Shown here one piece after another: positions 1-7,658 of a stretch of DNA of 38,484 bases (the stretch's first letter is position 1; every line of letters starts with the position of its first letter). This DNA comes from Elusimicrobia bacterium GWF2_62_30. Its GTDB lineage: Bacteria; Elusimicrobiota; Elusimicrobia; Elusimicrobiales; UBA9959. A program made the translations under genes and the position numbers. The notes beneath the pieces were generated by a model. The model was not told where the DNA came from and ran no database searches. It was given only the letters and a program-made list of their open reading frames with translations. Location: assembly GCA_001799995.1 (NCBI GenBank), contig MGUK01000013.1:1-38484 (forward strand), read 5' to 3'.

Positions 1-674
1 GCACGGGCGTGCCGAGTATCGCCGTGGCCGTGGATTTCCCGACCCTGAACCAGGACACGACAGGCAACGCCGCTACAGCCACGAATATAGCCGGCGGTTC
101 GATCGGCCAGCTCCCTTACCAGTCAGGCGCTGACACCACGGCCCTGCTTGCGGCCGGTACTCCTGGACAGCTCCTGCAGAGCAATGGCGGCGCCGCGCCG
201 AGCTGGGTAACACCAAGCGCCGGGGATGTTGTAAAGGCGGGCACCCAGACCTTTACCGGGCAGAACACCTTCACCTCCACCATTACAGCTAAGGGTTACG
301 CAAGCGCGGTCCAATACGTCAGCCTTAACAATGTCTCTACCTTCGCGGCTGACGGCTCGGGTGTAGTCATGATGACCACGGCAAGCGGCACTGACGCTAT
401 TTCAACCATCACCGGCTGCAATTCGGGAGACGTGGGACAGGGGCAAAATGTCACCTTCGTCGTTGCGGCCTACACCGGAGGGACGCTGACGTTTACGGAC
501 ACCACCGCCGCGGGGATCACGACCCCCGACGCTATGATACTGAGCGGGATAGCGACCTCTTTCGCCCCGGCCGCCAGCGTCTCATCGCTGGGAGCGACCA
601 TCACGCTGCTCTGCACGACCATCAATTCGACAAAGGTCTGGGCCGAGGTCGGGCGTTCGCTCAACGGCAACTAG
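1..674 (+). CDS. Tail-fibre/adhesin-like protein, C-terminal part (5' truncated by window edge)
   Basis: The reading frame is open from the first bases, so the true start lies upstream; the GTG at 9 is only the first start-like codon. About 220 residues are visible, ending in TAG at 672-674. The N-terminal visible part has the low-complexity Thr/Ala/Gly style of phage tail fibres and large bacterial adhesins: DTTGNAATATN, then GQLPYQSGADTTALL and GTPGQLLQSNG. The remainder is Thr/Ser/Val-rich, predicted beta, with no membrane segment. These motifs are typical of repetitive trimeric fibre-like proteins, but no other phage gene is in view, so a cellular surface protein is as likely as a prophage remnant. 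It is followed by about 167 non-coding bases carrying the next gene's promoter. The family assignment rests on sequence style only. Confidence 0.6.
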   Translation, partial: TGVPSIAVAVDFPTLNQDTTGNAATATNIAGGSIGQLPYQSGADTTALLAAGTPGQLLQSNGGAAPSWVTPSAGDVVKAGTQTFTGQNTFTSTITAKGYASAVQYVSLNNVSTFAADGSGVVMMTTASGTDAISTITGCNSGDVGQGQNVTFVVAAYTGGTLTFTDTTAAGITTPDAMILSGIATSFAPAASVSSLGATITLLCTTINSTKVWAEVGRSLNGN

Positions 675-735
675 TGTTGCCTCTCTCCCGTCGTGAAAAT
701 GCGCGCGCAGGCAGCTTCGGAGCAACCGCGTACCC

Positions 736-800
736 GTAAAACTACTTAGTGCGGCGGGCAGAACTCCGAATAGATACTAAACCGGCGAAGGACTATACTT
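736..800 (+). promoter_or_regulatory. Shared promoter block, copy 1 (upstream of 842)
   Basis: Three elements occur in order: GTAAAACTAC (736-745), TCCGAATAG (765-773) and TATACTT (794-800). The gaps are exactly 19 and 20 bases. The same elements with the same gaps recur at 15410-15474 and 31852-31916. TATACT fits a -10 hexamer. It lies 48 bases before the ATG, the same distance as in copy 2. No TTGACA-like -35 is present, so activator or alternative sigma dependence is inferred. Confidence 0.65.
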
Positions 801-841
801 AAAGAATGCCGACAGCGGTATAACAGTAAGGGGACAAAAAA

Positions 842-3800
842 ATGAGATTGAATAAATGGGTTCTTCAGATAAGCCGTCTGTTCACAGCGATGACAATGCT
901 GGTAGGCCCCACGGGCCCGGTCTTCGCCGGTTTTGAGGCCGCGCAGCCGCCAACGCCGGCCGGCAGCGAGATCACGGCCGTCGCCGCGCCTGAAAGCGCG
1001 CCGCGCCCTTCTTATAAGGAAGGGGCCGCCGCTAGGCCTGACAACTCAGGGAAAGCAGTTCAAACCCCCGTGCTGTCCGCCGGGAATTTGAAGATCCCCA
1101 TGTATTTCGAGGCCAACCGCGGCCAGGTCGACGCATCGGTGAAATTTTTCACCCGCGCCGCCGGCTACAAACTTTATTTGACCGCTAATGAGGCCGTCAC
1201 GGTTCTGCCGCGGGCCAAAGCCGATAAGTCCAAAGACTCTCTTGTGGTGCGCATGAAACTTAAAGGCGCCAACGCCAGCCCCACGGTCCAGGGCTTGGAG
1301 ATCCTGCCCGGGCGTACCAGCTATTTTTTAGGCAGCGACAGCTCGAAATGGCAGACCGGAGTTGAACAATACAACAAAGTGAAGTTCGGCCAGGTTTACC
1401 CCGGCATCGACATGGTCTACCGTTTCGACAAGGGTAGCGTGGAATACGACTTCGTAGTGGCGCCGGGCGCTAACCCCGGGCGCATCCTCATGGGTTTCGA
1501 AGGAGCTAAGGACCTTCAGCTGGATACCAGGGGCAACCTGGTGCTCCGCGTTGACGGCGGCGAACTGACCTACAAAGCTCCCCAGCTTTACCAGACGCTG
1601 AATGACCGCAGGGTGTCCGTGAAAGGCCGCTTCGTGCTGGCGTCCAATAACCAGGCCCGCTTCGAAGTGGGCAGCTATGATAAGGCCAAAGAACTGGTCA
1701 TCGACCCCGAGATAATGTACGGTACGTACCTGGGCGGCAGCGTGGACGACGCCATCACCGGCATAAAGGTGGACGGCGCGCGCCAGGCCTATGTGACCGG
1801 CTGGGCCAATTCGGCCATGACAGGCAGCAGCGGCTTTCCGCCGTCGACCACCGCGGTTTCCGCTCCGGGTCCCGATAACGGCGGAAAAGACGTTTTTGTG
1901 GCGAAGCTCAGCGAGGACGGTTCGACCCTGCTGTGGCTGGCCTGGCTCGGCGGCGGACTTACCGACGAGGCCAAAGGCATCGCGCTGGATAATTCCAGCG
2001 TGGACAAGCCTAATGTCTACATAACCGGCGAAACGGCGTCGTCCGGGGCCGGGACCGCCTTCCCTGTTGCAGGGCCGGCGATGCAGATCTGCACCACCAA
2101 TACGGGTTCCCTTGCTTTCGTCGCGCAGCTGTCCCAGACCGGGACACCCGCTACACCCGCCCTGGTCTACTCTACCTGCTGGGGCGGCGTCAGCGGCACC
2201 CTTACAAATACCGGCAACGCTATCGCTGTGGACGCGACAGGCGCGGCTTATGTGACCGGAACCACGGAAGTGTCCGGGTTCCCCGTAGTGGGTACGGCCG
2301 CCGCTCCTTATAACGCCCTCGGCGGGGCGCAGGACGGTTTCATTTTTAAAGTAAATCCCGCCGGCACCGGCGGTGTCGCGTACTCGATGTTCCTGGGGCC
2401 TACCTCCGGAACCACTTTCAGCAACGCCGTCGCGGTCGACGCCCTTGGCAAAGCCTGGGTTACCGGCAGGACCACTTCCGACACCTGGCCCGCTGCGGCA
2501 AAAACGGGTCATTTCTCGGCAACAAGGACCGCGGGGGTAAATCCCGACGCGTTCGTAGCCCAGGTCAACGCGGCCGGCGACGCCCTGGATTACATGACCT
2601 ATATAAACGGCAACGTTTCCGAAGAAGGCACCGCCATAGTTCTGGACAACGACGGCGCCGCGCCCTACAATATCTACGTGGCAGGCTGGACCGATTCCGG
2701 TACCGACTTCCCCTCAACCGCTTATCTGCTTTTGCCGGTAGGTACAGGGGCGGGTGAGCGGCCGGTCCCATACCAGCAGGCGCTCCAGGGCGCTGCGGAC
2801 GCGTTCATATTAAGACTTAACCCGGCCGAGGTTGCCGTGGACCGTTCGCTGGAGATGGTATTCGCCACTCACGTGGGCGCTTCCGGAGGCGCGGACCGCG
2901 CCTATGGCGTGGCGCTGGACTCTCTCGGCGACGCGTATATCGCCGGCTGGACCAGGTCCAGTAACTGGCCCGTGGCAGGCAACGACACTCTTACGGCCGG
3001 AGCCAACGGCATAGGCGTGACCGGCGCCGTAGAGACCAACACCTCTACCGATCAGGCCGCTTTCGTGGCGGCGGTAGATCTGGCGGGTCTTACCCGGCCC
3101 TTCTTCTCTTACCTGGGCGCTTCGCCCGGCACGTTCGACCTGCAGAGGGCGAACGGTATAACCATAGACGCCCAGCATAACATCTATGTGGCGGGTATCA
3201 CGCCGTCAAACTCCTTCCCGCTGACCACCGGCTCGCTTATGGACAGGTCGGTCGCGTCCAAATCGCTGAACGGTACGGGCACGCAGGACGCTACGGACGG
3301 GTTCGTCGTTAAGATCGCCCCTGTAGTGGCGTTCGGCAGCCCGCTGGACATCTCGTCTCCTACTATCGCGATCGCTCTGCCGCTTGACGGCAGCTTCATG
3401 AACTACACCTCTACCACGGTCCTGGTCAACTACTCGGACCTCGGAGTTTCCGGGATCAGCACCTCTACCCTGGTCATAAGGCTGGACGGGCTGGCCCTTT
3501 CTACGAGCGCGCCCACGGTCGTGTTCTCCTCCGGCATCGCGAGCGCGATCTCGGTCTACCTCTCCTCCGCCACGGTAGAGCTAACGGCGCTGTCGCAGGC
3601 GGTCCACAGCCTGGACGCTTATATAGAGGACAACGTCGGCAACTCGACCAACGCGGTGCAGGTCTCCTTTACGGTGGACCTGGCTTCGCCGACCATCTCG
3701 GTAGTGCAGCCGGCCGACAACAGCTTCGTTAACGACACCTCAACTATGGTCGTGGTTAACTACGCCGATACGGGCGGCTCGGAGCTCAGTACTTCCACGC

Positions 3801-4555
3801 TCGTGATCATGCTGGACTCCGTGGCCCTTTCCACCAGCTCGTTCACGCGCTACGCCTCCTCGGCCACGGTGCTGCTTACGGGCCTGTCGGCGTCTACCCA
3901 CACGCTGGACGCTTCGATATCGGATTACGCGACCAACTTCACCAGCGCTACGCAGACAGGCTTCACTGTCACCTTGACGTCGCCCACTATCTCCGTAGCC
4001 AACCCGGCTAACGGCAGTTTCATAAACAACACCTCCACTACGGCCATTATCAACTACGCTGATTCCGGCGGATCAGGGCTTGATCTGACCAGTTTGGTGG
4101 TTGAGCTGGACGGGGTGGCGGTTTCCGGGGGCGCGATCACGGCCGGCGCGAGCCAGGCCACGGTCAACCTGACCGGGCTCAGCGTCGGGGTGCATACCCT
4201 GGACGCTACTATAGCCAACAACTTGGGGAACACCACCAACGCTACCCAGGTAAGCTTCACGGTGACGGCGGCAGCGGCGTGCGGAGACGACTTCTTCTAC
4301 CCTTCGCCGGCCACCGGCGCCACGGGGAACTTCGCCTACTGCATGGCCCAGGCCGGCACGGTAAAGATCCGTGTCTACAATACGGTCGGGGACCTGGCGG
4401 CTAAGATAGAGGAGGCCAAGGCGGCGGGCGCACAAACCTCGTCGATCAACACGGGCAGGCTGGCTCCCGGAGTCTATCTCTACCGCCTTGAAAAGAACTA
4501 CGGCGGCGGTAACTCCACCACCTCGAAAGTGAAGAAATTCGTAGTGCGGCATTAA
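842..4555 (+). CDS. Secreted DUF7948/SBBP beta-propeller protein with Ig-like repeats and C-terminal sorting-like domain (copy 1)
   Basis: A 1237-residue exported surface protein. The ATG follows an AAGGGG ribosome site by 8 bases. Residues 1-30 form a signal peptide ending near GPTGPVFAGF. Residues about 87-292 match the DUF7948 type (MYFEANRGQ, YPGIDMVYRF, EYDFVVAPGA). Residues about 293-835 are SBBP-type propeller repeats (TYLGG, AVD, YVTG.T, FP). Three Ig-like repeats (about 838-1140) begin SPTI. The last 90 residues form a beta-sandwich tail starting CGDDFFYPSPATG and ending in GVYLYRLEK and KKFVVRH, like FlgD-Ig or type IX sorting domains. It precedes a PorV-like barrel by 14 bases, so the two are probably one operon. 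The paralogue at 15516 shares the signal peptide, DUF7948, propeller and tail, but replaces the Ig repeats with one IPT/TIG-like domain. The ligand is unknown. Confidence 0.88.
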   Translation: MRLNKWVLQISRLFTAMTMLVGPTGPVFAGFEAAQPPTPAGSEITAVAAPESAPRPSYKEGAAARPDNSGKAVQTPVLSAGNLKIPMYFEANRGQVDASVKFFTRAAGYKLYLTANEAVTVLPRAKADKSKDSLVVRMKLKGANASPTVQGLEILPGRTSYFLGSDSSKWQTGVEQYNKVKFGQVYPGIDMVYRFDKGSVEYDFVVAPGANPGRILMGFEGAKDLQLDTRGNLVLRVDGGELTYKAPQLYQTLNDRRVSVKGRFVLASNNQARFEVGSYDKAKELVIDPEIMYGTYLGGSVDDAITGIKVDGARQAYVTGWANSAMTGSSGFPPSTTAVSAPGPDNGGKDVFVAKLSEDGSTLLWLAWLGGGLTDEAKGIALDNSSVDKPNVYITGETASSGAGTAFPVAGPAMQICTTNTGSLAFVAQLSQTGTPATPALVYSTCWGGVSGTLTNTGNAIAVDATGAAYVTGTTEVSGFPVVGTAAAPYNALGGAQDGFIFKVNPAGTGGVAYSMFLGPTSGTTFSNAVAVDALGKAWVTGRTTSDTWPAAAKTGHFSATRTAGVNPDAFVAQVNAAGDALDYMTYINGNVSEEGTAIVLDNDGAAPYNIYVAGWTDSGTDFPSTAYLLLPVGTGAGERPVPYQQALQGAADAFILRLNPAEVAVDRSLEMVFATHVGASGGADRAYGVALDSLGDAYIAGWTRSSNWPVAGNDTLTAGANGIGVTGAVETNTSTDQAAFVAAVDLAGLTRPFFSYLGASPGTFDLQRANGITIDAQHNIYVAGITPSNSFPLTTGSLMDRSVASKSLNGTGTQDATDGFVVKIAPVVAFGSPLDISSPTIAIALPLDGSFMNYTSTTVLVNYSDLGVSGISTSTLVIRLDGLALSTSAPTVVFSSGIASAISVYLSSATVELTALSQAVHSLDAYIEDNVGNSTNAVQVSFTVDLASPTISVVQPADNSFVNDTSTMVVVNYADTGGSELSTSTLVIMLDSVALSTSSFTRYASSATVLLTGLSASTHTLDASISDYATNFTSATQTGFTVTLTSPTISVANPANGSFINNTSTTAIINYADSGGSGLDLTSLVVELDGVAVSGGAITAGASQATVNLTGLSVGVHTLDATIANNLGNTTNATQVSFTVTAAAACGDDFFYPSPATGATGNFAYCMAQAGTVKIRVYNTVGDLAAKIEEAKAAGAQTSSINTGRLAPGVYLYRLEKNYGGGNSTTSKVKKFVVRH
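3355..4263 (+). repeat. Three tandem Ig-like domain repeats inside the copy-1 propeller protein
   Basis: Three units begin with Ser-Pro-Thr-Ile at about 3355, 3686 and 3978. Each carries a conserved series: SF.N.TST, NY.D, a LV..LD.VA.S strand, an LTGLS..H.LDA strand and a terminal FTV. Unit lengths are about 330, 292 and 285 bases. Only amino-acid similarity is clear, so these are diverged domain repeats and not recent DNA duplications. Confidence 0.75.
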
Positions 4556-4569
4556 CCAGGAGAATCCAC

Positions 4570-6081
4570 ATGAAAACATTATCTATAGGAATAGGGTTTA
4601 TCTCCGCCGCATTGCTCTGCGGCCAGGCTTCGGCCACCGAGACCTACTACGACGCCGGCACCAAGGCCGCGCCGCTGCAGCAGGCGGGCGGGACGGCCCG
4701 GGCCGCCGGCATGGGTTCGGCCGTGGTCGCCGTCTCTCAGGAATCGGCGTCCCTGCTCTGGAATCCGGCCGGCTTAAGCCGCATCGTCTGTACGGAGATA
4801 GGCCTGCATCACAATACAGGCCTTGGCGACACCGTTCAGGAGATCGCCATTTTCGGCATGCCGCTGGGCAAGACTAAAAAAGAATGCAACGGGAAAGAAT
4901 GCTTCGGGGGGAGCCTGGGCGGCCTCGCCGCCTCGTTCGGCTACGTGGACTATGGCAGTTTTGACGGCAGAAATTCCATAGGACTCGAGACCAGGGACTA
5001 CAGCGCCCGGGATTTTTCAGGCAGCCTGGGCTGGGGTATGAAGTTATTGCCCTACTTCTCGGGCGGCATAGTGCTGAAGAATAACCAGTCGCATTTGGCC
5101 AACAAGGTCTATTCCACCTACGCTTCGGATATAGGCGTTTTGTGGACCGTGCTTCCCTCGCTGGACCTCGGCGTGACCTATTCTAACATCAACATCGGCA
5201 GCAAGGTCGGCGGAAGCCAGCTGGCCGCAGGCTGGCGCGTAGGAGCGGGGTGGACGGTAGACAGGCACCTGCTGCTGGCCGCGTCCGGCGAATTCCAGAA
5301 TAAAGCCATGGACCGCCTCCAGGCCGGAGGCGAATACCTGATAGGCAACACGGCAAACAAAAAGAACGTTATAGCCATCCGCGCCGGCTACCAGGTGAAC
5401 TATCCCGACCCAAAGCTTACCGGCCTTACCGGCCTGACGCTGGGCCTGGGCTATACGCTCAGCCGCACGGTGGCGCTGGACTATGCCATGGTGCCCGCCG
5501 GGGACCTGGGCACTTCGCACCGCCTGAGCCTGACCGCCAAGTTCGACTGCCCGAAAAAAAGGCGGGCGCCCGTGGCCGTGGTCATAATCAAGCCGGCGCC
5601 TAAGCCGGTGCCCGCGGCCGCAGCGGCGCCGAAAGCGGCAGTTGTACCCGCGCCGAAACCTGTAGTGGTCAAGGAATTCCTGCTGGAAGATTCGTTCTTC
5701 GACTTCGACTCGTCCGAGCTGAGGCCCGAGGGCATGGAAGCGCTGATGGAAAACGTCCAGATCCTGAAGGATAATCCTGATACCATGGTGGACGTGGCGG
5801 GCTATGCCTCCAGGCGCGGTACCGAAGAATATAACCAGAAACTGAGCGAGAGAAGGGCCGCCGCTGTCGCCGACTTCTTCCTTAAAGCGGGCATTGAACC
5901 GGTCCGGATAACCTCGATAGGCTACGGCGAGACGCGCCCGGCCATGTATGAGGCCACTTCGGAGAAAGATACGGAAGCCGCCAGGGCCAATAAGCGGGTG
6001 GTCTCGACCGTAACCGAGGTGCCGCCAGGCGCAGTCCTGGACACCGATTCGACCAAGACTCCGGAAGAGAAGAAAAAGTAA
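4570..6081 (+). CDS. PorV/PorQ-like outer-membrane barrel fused to an OmpA-like domain
   Basis: A 503-residue protein with an AGGAG site before the ATG and a signal peptide ending near SASA. Residues about 22-325 resemble the PorV/PorQ (UPF0164) barrel family: GTARAAGMGSAVVAV, SLLWNPAGLSR and LTGLTLGLGYTL are hallmark stretches. PorV proteins shuttle type IX cargo at the outer membrane. An Ala/Pro/Lys linker (about 332-367) leads to an OmpA C-terminal-like domain (about 368-485) with FFDFDSSELRPEG, GTEEYNQKLSERRAAAV, GYGETRP and NKRVV. The usual GH[TA]D is GYAS here, so the aspartate that contacts peptidoglycan in OmpA/Pal appears to be replaced by serine; the LSERR arginine remains. The gene lies directly downstream of a propeller protein. 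The paralogue at 18400 lacks the OmpA part. A role as shuttle for the upstream protein is inference. Confidence 0.83.
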   Translation: MKTLSIGIGFISAALLCGQASATETYYDAGTKAAPLQQAGGTARAAGMGSAVVAVSQESASLLWNPAGLSRIVCTEIGLHHNTGLGDTVQEIAIFGMPLGKTKKECNGKECFGGSLGGLAASFGYVDYGSFDGRNSIGLETRDYSARDFSGSLGWGMKLLPYFSGGIVLKNNQSHLANKVYSTYASDIGVLWTVLPSLDLGVTYSNINIGSKVGGSQLAAGWRVGAGWTVDRHLLLAASGEFQNKAMDRLQAGGEYLIGNTANKKNVIAIRAGYQVNYPDPKLTGLTGLTLGLGYTLSRTVALDYAMVPAGDLGTSHRLSLTAKFDCPKKRRAPVAVVIIKPAPKPVPAAAAAPKAAVVPAPKPVVVKEFLLEDSFFDFDSSELRPEGMEALMENVQILKDNPDTMVDVAGYASRRGTEEYNQKLSERRAAAVADFFLKAGIEPVRITSIGYGETRPAMYEATSEKDTEAARANKRVVSTVTEVPPGAVLDTDSTKTPEEKKK

Positions 6082-6111
6082 AGACTTAACGGCCGCAGTA
6101 AATGCAACGAT

Positions 6112-6146
6112 GATCCCCTTCCACTTAGGAAAAGCGGAAGGGGATC
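6112..6146 (+). terminator. Hairpin terminator after the PorV-OmpA gene
   Basis: A perfect 11-bp inverted repeat, GATCCCCTTCC (6112-6122) and GGAAGGGGATC (6136-6146), encloses a 13-base loop. It sits 31 bases after the stop codon. The following TTACCT is a poor U-tract, so termination may be partial or Rho-assisted. Confidence 0.7.
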
Positions 6147-6218
6147 TTACCTAAAGCCGGGGATGAGGCGGTAGCGGTCTTGCGGCGCCTGCCGCAGTTG
6201 AAGCATAAAGGAAACTAA

Positions 6219-7022
6219 ATGAAAATATTACACGCTGGATATTCTCAACTCAGGCGGCTGGCCGCGGCGGCTATCGCCTGCGCGGTGCTGCTGCCGGCTG
6301 CGGCCGGGGCGGAGAACTGGAAGCTCAGCTCTTCGTTCAACTATGATACCGGCAAATACGGGACCGAATACCGCACGGATTCCGTCTATATGCCCTTCAC
6401 GCTCAAACGCTACTACAGCGAAGGGGACCTGTCCGTAACGGTGCCCTACCTGAGCCAGAGCTCCAGGGGACAGGTGACCTGGGTGGGCGGTAAGCCGGTG
6501 CGTTCTTCCGACAGGAATGCGGCCGCGACGGCCTCCAAGGCTTCGGGCCTTGGCGATATAATGCTGCGCGGCACCTACAATCTTAAACAGGACGGACCCG
6601 GCTCCTGCGCCCTGGCCCTGGCGGGGAAACTGAAACTGCCGTCGGCCGACGAGGATAAGGGGCTGGGCACAGGCGAAATGGACGAAGGGGCGGGGCTCGA
6701 GTTCGCGAAAGAAATAAATTCCTGGACGCTGCTTGCCGACGGCTACTATACCATCATAGGGGATCCGGCCGGCGTCGAGTACAACAACCAGGTCTCGCTG
6801 GACCTGGGTTTTTACGCGCCTCTGCGCGAGAACCTGGGGCTGACGGTGATGTATGAGACCCAGAGCGCCCTGGTTGACGGGAACGCGGACCCCCGCAGCC
6901 TCAGCGGCACGCTTTCTTACGCCGTACCTGAAGGGATGCAGATCTCCTGCGGGGTAGCGCTGGGGATGTCCGACGGCAGCCCTGCCCTGGGCCTGAGCGC
7001 GGGTTTAAGCCAGAAGTTTTAA
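6219..7022 (+). CDS. Exported beta-rich protein, probable outer-membrane barrel, function unknown
   Basis: A 267-residue protein whose ATG follows AAAGG. A long signal peptide (residues 1-31, ending AAAGA) precedes a mature part with regular alternating amphipathic strands and aromatic girdles: LSSSFNYDTGKYG, SVYMPFTLKRYY and LSVTVPYLSQSS. It ends in LGLSAGLSQKF, where the terminal Phe is typical of a BAM recognition strand. The KLPSADEDKGLGTGEMDEG stretch resembles the transporter-like barrel family often annotated as outer-membrane 'meta-pathway' or DUF3187-type proteins. It lies after a hairpin terminator and 28 bases before the next gene, so the two are likely co-transcribed. The substrate is not predictable. 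Confidence 0.65.
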   Translation: MKILHAGYSQLRRLAAAAIACAVLLPAAAGAENWKLSSSFNYDTGKYGTEYRTDSVYMPFTLKRYYSEGDLSVTVPYLSQSSRGQVTWVGGKPVRSSDRNAAATASKASGLGDIMLRGTYNLKQDGPGSCALALAGKLKLPSADEDKGLGTGEMDEGAGLEFAKEINSWTLLADGYYTIIGDPAGVEYNNQVSLDLGFYAPLRENLGLTVMYETQSALVDGNADPRSLSGTLSYAVPEGMQISCGVALGMSDGSPALGLSAGLSQKF

Positions 7023-7050
7023 GGAAGGTAAAGGGGATAAAGGATAAAAA

Positions 7051-7602
7051 ATGAGAAACAATAAACTGCGGTTGATGTTCGCGGGGCTCCTGCTGTGCGC
7101 GGCGGCCATGCCCGTTCTCGCCGAGGAGAAGTCAAAAGACGAGAAAAAACTGGAAACCAGTTCCGGGGAACTGGATAAATGCGCCGTCAAGCCGGAAGGC
7201 CAGGCGCGCGTAGTCGACCGGATAAAGGCGGAGTTCGACGTGAACGACGCCCGCGTCCAGGGCCTGCGCGACAAGAATATGGGGTATGGCGAGATCTCCA
7301 TAGCGCTGGGCCTGGCCCAGAGCCTGCCCGGCGGCATCACGGACGACAATGTGCAGAAGATCGTGGCGCTGCGCCAGGGTCCGCCCGTCATGGGCTGGGG
7401 CAGGATAGCCAAAGAACTGGGCCTGAAGCTCGGCCCGTTACAAAGCAAAGTTCATAAGATGTCCGCCAATGTGCGGAAATCTGAAAAAGCGGCTGACAAG
7501 GCCGGTAAAGAAAAGGATAATAAACCCGGGAAGATGGACAAGCCTGAAAAACCCGGGAAGATGGACCGGCCCGAGAAACCGGGAAACAGCGGCAAACGCT
7601 AA
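7051..7602 (+). CDS. Small secreted protein with duplicated helix-turn-helix-like motif (copy 1)
   Basis: A 183-residue protein with a signal peptide ending PVLAEE. The core (about 55-145) contains two similar helical stretches: GYGEISIALGLAQSLPGG and GWGRIAKELGLKLGP, separated by KIVALRQG. Each resembles the turn of a helix-turn-helix, but export argues against DNA binding. The C-terminus is Lys/Pro-rich with a repeated KPGKMD.PE unit. It is clearly paralogous to the gene at 21888, which has the same layout. Both sit near Omp85 genes. I do not recognise a named family. A cell-wall or outer-membrane associated role is only inferred from the positively charged tail and the context. Confidence 0.72.
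   Translation: MRNNKLRLMFAGLLLCAAAMPVLAEEKSKDEKKLETSSGELDKCAVKPEGQARVVDRIKAEFDVNDARVQGLRDKNMGYGEISIALGLAQSLPGGITDDNVQKIVALRQGPPVMGWGRIAKELGLKLGPLQSKVHKMSANVRKSEKAADKAGKEKDNKPGKMDKPEKPGKMDRPEKPGNSGKR
7522..7584 (+). repeat. 27-bp tandem repeat, 2.3 copies, encoding a KPGKMD-type tail
   Basis: Units at 7522-7548 and 7549-7575 are near identical, with a partial third at 7576-7584. Each encodes nine residues, KPGKMD(K/R)PE. The paralogue at 21888 lacks this repeat, so it arose after the two genes separated. Confidence 0.8.
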
Positions 7603-7658
7603 AATAGCGCCGCGGCCGAGACAGGGCGGATAGCCGCACGTGCGAGCGAGAACCGTTT

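Noticed and set aside
1-674. Prophage tail module
   Set aside because: Only one fibre-like fragment is present, with no capsid, portal, lysis or integrase gene in 38 kb.
1328-2512. 394-codon minus-strand frame within the first propeller gene
   Set aside because: A shadow frame opposite repeated propeller codons; the repeats create an apparently ordered but meaningless product.
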